Shown in pieces: positions 43,167 to 46,242 of a stretch of 46,242 bases of DNA. Under the pieces are notes generated by a model, which was not told the DNA's origin, did no database searches, and saw only the letters and a program-made list of their open reading frames with translations. Each line of letters begins with the position of its first letter. The first letter of the stretch is position 1. The position numbers were made by a program, and so were the translations under genes. The stretch comes from Maribacter sp. (GTDB lineage: Bacteria; Bacteroidota; Bacteroidia; Flavobacteriales; Flavobacteriaceae): the NCBI GenBank assembly GCA_023141835.1, contig JAGLKG010000048.1, positions 1 through 46,242 on the forward strand, read 5' to 3'.

Positions 43167-43183
43167 TTGTATATACAAATGTA
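43167..43183 (-). promoter_or_regulatory. marR promoter with overlapping palindromic operator
   Basis: TTGTATATACAA at 43167-43178 is a perfect 12-bp palindrome; on the minus strand the -7 element TACATTTG occupies 43183-43176 and overlaps it by 3 bp. A MarR dimer bound here would block RNA polymerase at its own gene. Distance to the marR ATG: 22 bp from the -7 element. Confidence 0.6.
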
Positions 43184-43311
43184 TATCTGTATTTCAAATA
43201 AGAAAGCACTTGGGCGATAAAGTTTTGTTAAAACTTGATTGCCCCATACAGTTTAGGAGCTTATTTGAACAGTAGGCGAAAAATGTTCAAAGTGAATTTT
43301 GATAAATAGCT

Positions 43312-43319
43312 TAAATTTG
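43312..43319 (+). promoter_or_regulatory. -7 element for the rhodanese gene
   Basis: TAAATTTG, exact match to TAnnTTTG, 19 bp before the ATG at 43339. No strong -33 TTG at 19 bp. Confidence 0.5.
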
Positions 43320-43338
43320 ACAAATTAAAATAATTAAA

Positions 43339-43650
43339 ATGGCAGATTTATCGCAAGAAGAATGGGAAGATCAGTTGAATGCTGATGACAATGCTTTTAT
43401 ATTGGACGTTCGTACGCCTGAAGAAGTTGAAGAAGGATATATTCCCAATGCATCTAATATTGATATTTATTTGGGTCAGGATTTTTTGACTGAGCTTGAA
43501 AAGTTGGACAAGTCTAAGAATTACTATGTGTATTGCCGATCAGGGAATAGGAGTAGACAGGCATGTGCTATTATGAATGGCATTGGTTTTGACAATGCTT
43601 ATAATCTTGAAGGCGGAATTTTGGAGTGGGAAGGGGAAATAACAGAATAG
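43339..43650 (+). CDS. Rhodanese-domain protein
   Basis: 103 residues, single rhodanese domain. Opening FILDVRTPEEVEEGYIPNASNI, active-site loop YVYCRSGNRSRQA with the catalytic Cys at about residue 71, and GFDNAYNLEGGILEWEGEI at the end. Likely a cytosolic sulfurtransferase carrying a persulfide (PspE/GlpE-like). Intact active site. It is followed by a terminator at 43671-43698. Confidence 0.93.
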   Translation: MADLSQEEWEDQLNADDNAFILDVRTPEEVEEGYIPNASNIDIYLGQDFLTELEKLDKSKNYYVYCRSGNRSRQACAIMNGIGFDNAYNLEGGILEWEGEITE

Positions 43651-43670
43651 TATAAATAAATTATTGAATT

Positions 43671-43698
43671 AAAATCCTGCATTTGTGTAGGATTTTTT
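43671..43698 (+). terminator. Rho-independent terminator
   Basis: AAAATCCT (43671-43678), small loop with further G-U/C-G/A-T pairs, AGGATTTT (43689-43696) and more T's. 20 bp after the rhodanese stop and 12 bp before the next ATG. Confidence 0.85.
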
Positions 43699-43709
43699 AT
43701 TTTAGTAAA

Positions 43710-44993
43710 ATGCGAGAAGACCTACTCCATTTTATCTGGAAATATAAGAAACTACTATTGAACGAAATGGTCACTTCCAATAATAAGAAACTGATTATTG
43801 TTGATGTCGGGATACACAATCGTGAAGCGGGTCCCGATTTTTTCAATGCAAAAATCAAGATTGGAAGGCAACTGTGGGCAGGAAATGTTGAAATCCATAT
43901 CAATTCTTCTGATTGGTATGTGCACCATCATGAGCAAGATAATAATTATGACAATGTTATTTTACACGTAGTCTGGAAAGATGACATGGTGATTCATCGA
44001 AAAGATAAAACCACGATTCCTACGCTTGAACTAAAAAAATATATTCCAAGAAAAACACTCAGCAACTACCAAAAGCTGTTTGAAAACCGGAGCGCGAAGT
44101 TCATTAATTGTGAAAAAGAAATTGCTGGGACCAGTGGACTTAGGTTTAATAGTTGGCTTGAACGTTTATATGTTGAGCGTCTTGAGCAGAAGACCGTTTT
44201 GATTGATGAACTTTTGGTTTCTTCGAAAAATAATTGGGAAAAATTGTTGTTCACTATGCTTTTGAAAAATTTTGGATTAAAAATAAATGGAGATTCATTT
44301 TTAAGTTTGGCCAATGCCCTTGATTTTTCGATAGTTAGAAAGCTACAAAAACACTCACTTCAATTAGAAAGTGTATTGTTTGGTTTGACCGGCCTGTTGG
44401 AAGATGATTCAATTTTTGACACCTATTATTTAGCGCTAGGAAAAGAATATAAACACCAAAAAAATAAATTCAGTTTGACCGATGAAGGTGTTCTGAAGCC
44501 AGATTTCTTCAAATTGCGACCCTCAAATTTTCCTACCATACGTTTGGCGCAGTTTGCCAAGGTATATACCTTGCACCATAATTTGTTCAGCGTATTGATT
44601 GATGCACCAAACCTGACTGAGATCTATAATCTATTTGGTATTACGGCAAATAACTATTGGGACAACCACTTTACCTTTGGGAAACAATCAAGAAAAAGCA
44701 TCAAAAGGCTCACAAAGCCATTTATTGATCTTTTAGTCATTAACACTATTCTTCCCATAAAATTTAGCTATGCCAAACATTTGGGAAAAGCGGTGGATTC
44801 GGAAATATTCCATATAATCAACCATATTAAAAAGGAAGAAAATGGCATAGTCAAAAATTTTAGTCTAGCAGGTGTGGATATAACCTCAGCTAAGGAGAGC
44901 CAGGCAGTTTTACAGCTTTATAGAGAGTACTGTGCCAAAAACAAATGCCTGCAATGTTCTGTTGGTAGTAGTTTATTGAACGGAAATAATTAA
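43710..44993 (+). CDS. DUF2851 family protein
   Basis: 427 residues from the ATG at 43710; an in-frame TTG at 43683 lies in the terminator and is unlikely. The conserved opening MREDLLHFIWKYKKLL, the DVGIHNREAGPDFFNAKIKIGRQLWAGNVEIHINSSDWYVHHHEQD region and VILHVVWKDD are typical of DUF2851, a Bacteroidota-specific family without known function. The H/E/D-rich segment GNVEIH...DWYVHHH looks like a nuclease-like or metal site (inference). A C-terminal CxxxxCLQC-like cysteine cluster (CAKNKCLQC) may bind metal. The next gene begins 8 bp later. Confidence 0.85.
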   Translation: MREDLLHFIWKYKKLLLNEMVTSNNKKLIIVDVGIHNREAGPDFFNAKIKIGRQLWAGNVEIHINSSDWYVHHHEQDNNYDNVILHVVWKDDMVIHRKDKTTIPTLELKKYIPRKTLSNYQKLFENRSAKFINCEKEIAGTSGLRFNSWLERLYVERLEQKTVLIDELLVSSKNNWEKLLFTMLLKNFGLKINGDSFLSLANALDFSIVRKLQKHSLQLESVLFGLTGLLEDDSIFDTYYLALGKEYKHQKNKFSLTDEGVLKPDFFKLRPSNFPTIRLAQFAKVYTLHHNLFSVLIDAPNLTEIYNLFGITANNYWDNHFTFGKQSRKSIKRLTKPFIDLLVINTILPIKFSYAKHLGKAVDSEIFHIINHIKKEENGIVKNFSLAGVDITSAKESQAVLQLYREYCAKNKCLQCSVGSSLLNGNN

Positions 44994-45001
44994 TTTTGGG
45001 T

Positions 45002-45229
45002 ATGAATATTTTTTATCAGCTGTTGTACTATTTCCAAAAGAGGGGATTTGAAGTGTGTAGGCGAATTGCCGAGCGCATGGGCATTAGGGCAAGGGTTGTT
45101 AGAACATCTTTCATATATCTAACTTTCGTAACTTTGGGCTTTGGTTTTGCCTTGTATTTATTTTTGGCTTTTTGGTTAAAAATAAAGGACTTGGTGCATA
45201 CCAAACGAACCTCAGTTTTTGACCTCTAA
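45002..45229 (+). CDS. PspC-domain small membrane protein
   Basis: 75 residues from the ATG at 45002. Short PspC-like domain: FEVCRRIAERMGIRARVVRTSFIYLTF then a single transmembrane helix (TFVTLGFGFALYLFLAFWL). PspC proteins take part in envelope-stress responses, but no PspA or PspB lies here. The gene starts 8 bp after the DUF2851 gene and ends 2 bp before the channel gene, so the three probably form one unit. Confidence 0.8.
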   Translation: MNIFYQLLYYFQKRGFEVCRRIAERMGIRARVVRTSFIYLTFVTLGFGFALYLFLAFWLKIKDLVHTKRTSVFDL

Positions 45230-45231
45230 GC

Positions 45232-46239
45232 ATGATTAAACTTTTTCGTTCCAAAATATACATTGCTATCATTTTGATGATATTTGTTTTGGCGGCCGGG
45301 ATACTGGGTTATAGGTTTCTTTCTAATTTATCCTGGTTGGATGCGTTTTATATGACCGTTATTACGGTCACTACGGTAGGTTTTTCGGAGGTAAGCCCCT
45401 TAAGTGTAGAGGCGAAGATTTTCACGGCATTTTTAATAATTGCAAGCATATTTATATTTGGATTTGCCATTTCGGTGATAACAGAGTATATATTAAGTAG
45501 AAATTCCCTGGATATATTAAAAAAGAAAAAAGTGAAAAATAAAATTAGCAATCTCTCCAATCATGTGATTATTTGTGGATTCGGCCGTAATGGCAACCAA
45601 GCGGCCGCAAGGTTAAAGGCGTATAAAAAACCGTTTACGGTCATTGAAAGAGATAAGGAAATTATTGAAAAAAATGAAGGTTCAGCATTATTTGTTGAAG
45701 GTGATGCAAATGATGATGTGGTCTTAATGGAAGCCGGAATAGATCGAGCACAATATTTAATAACAACCTTACCCGATGATGCTTCCAATTTATTTGTGGT
45801 TTTATCGGCAAGACAACTGAATAAGAATTTGAACATAATTAGCAGGGCTTCTCTAATAACATCCCAGAAAAAACTTAGGCTGGCAGGAGCAGATCAAGTT
45901 ATTATGCCCGATAAAATTGGGGGTGATCATATGGCATCTTTGGTTGTTATGCCGGATCTTATCTCCTTTATGGATGAATTATCAGTAGAGGGTGAGCATA
46001 CCACAAATTTAGAAGAGGTTGCTATTGAAGACTTTACGGAAAATGGGGAGTGTAACTCACTACGAGATCTTGATTTAAGAAGAAAGACCGGATGTACCAT
46101 AATAGGTTATATAGCTCCAGATGGTAAATACACCATCAACCCCGAAGCCGATATGCAACTACAGCCAAAAAGTAAGGTGATAGTGTTGGGAAGACCCGAA
46201 CAGATTCGAAAATTAAATGAAATGTTCCATATACAATGA
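45232..46239 (+). CDS. Two-TM potassium channel with RCK (TrkA-N/TrkA-C) domains
   Basis: 335 residues. TM1 (about 9-28), pore region LDAFYMTVITVTTVGFSEVSPLS (filter TVGFSE where TVGYGD is usual) and TM2 (about 60-85). The cytoplasmic part has an RCK_N Rossmann fold (VIICGFGRNGNQAAARLKAYKKPFTVIERD, then FVEGDANDDVVLMEAGIDRAQYLITTLPDD) and an RCK_C domain at about 250-335. Gated probably by NAD(H), ATP or divalent ions. It ends just before the window edge. Probably co-transcribed with DUF2851 and PspC genes. Confidence 0.92.
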   Translation: MIKLFRSKIYIAIILMIFVLAAGILGYRFLSNLSWLDAFYMTVITVTTVGFSEVSPLSVEAKIFTAFLIIASIFIFGFAISVITEYILSRNSLDILKKKKVKNKISNLSNHVIICGFGRNGNQAAARLKAYKKPFTVIERDKEIIEKNEGSALFVEGDANDDVVLMEAGIDRAQYLITTLPDDASNLFVVLSARQLNKNLNIISRASLITSQKKLRLAGADQVIMPDKIGGDHMASLVVMPDLISFMDELSVEGEHTTNLEEVAIEDFTENGECNSLRDLDLRRKTGCTIIGYIAPDGKYTINPEADMQLQPKSKVIVLGRPEQIRKLNEMFHIQ

Positions 46240-46242
46240 CCT

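Overview
This 46.2-kb window is chromosomal DNA from a member of the Bacteroidota, most likely a marine flavobacterium (Flavobacteriaceae). Four things support this: AT-rich DNA; promoters of the type TTG-N19-TAnnTTTG; a 42-codon gene for ribosomal protein bTHX; and family choices typical of the group (SusC-like plug proteins, a DUF2851 protein, LytTR regulators, PEP carboxylase ending NASRNSA). Most of it is housekeeping DNA. No rRNA, tRNA, CRISPR array, prophage or intact insertion sequence was seen.

Layout. 1-6.6 kb (+): 3' part of valS, a secreted protein of unknown function, two adjacent polyphosphate kinase 2 genes, a membrane fatty-acid hydroxylase-type protein and a creatininase-family hydrolase. 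6.6-11.4 kb (-): a tight run rsfS-ftsH-LUD protein-cdsA-psd-acyl-CoA-binding protein, joining ribosome silencing, membrane proteolysis and phospholipid synthesis. 11.5-13.9 kb: birA, an SRPBCC protein, pyrE and a NUDIX hydrolase. 13.9-17.3 kb (-): a six-PAS histidine kinase and its receiver-only partner. 17.5-22.6 kb: coaD, ddl, a PASTA protein, an RluD-type pseudouridine synthase, yaaA, bTHX and a uracil-DNA-glycosylase-like protein. 22.8-25.4 kb: ppc.

25.3-31.6 kb is the least ordinary part. It holds two secreted proteins that end at the TonB-receptor plug domain, a LytS/LytR-type two-component system, and several gene fragments. The fragments (3' end of an M20 peptidase gene joined directly to a 3' end of ppc, and a third broken plug gene beside the intact M20 gene) read as the junction of an old tandem duplication whose two units have since lost different genes.

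33.0-40.0 kb (-) is a complete tryptophan operon, trpE-G-D-C-F-B-A, followed by a small membrane protein and the M20 peptidase. In front of trpE is an 18-residue leader peptide with three consecutive Trp codons, a rho-independent terminator and a competing pairing segment, so transcription attenuation by ribosome stalling can be read directly. The leader ATG lies so close to its -7 element that the leader mRNA is probably leaderless. Two copies of a 33-bp palindrome sit at the stop codons of trpB and trpG, and trpF carries an in-frame insertion resembling a dispersed flavobacterial repeat.

40.3-46.2 kb: an arylsulfotransferase-family lipoprotein behind a 32-bp dyad, a marR-yceI pair with a palindromic operator, a rhodanese protein, a DUF2851 protein, a PspC protein and a two-TM potassium channel with RCK domains. 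I did not find a clearly new multi-gene system. The attenuator, the duplication fossil, the repeat inside trpF and the plug-only proteins are the observations most worth following.
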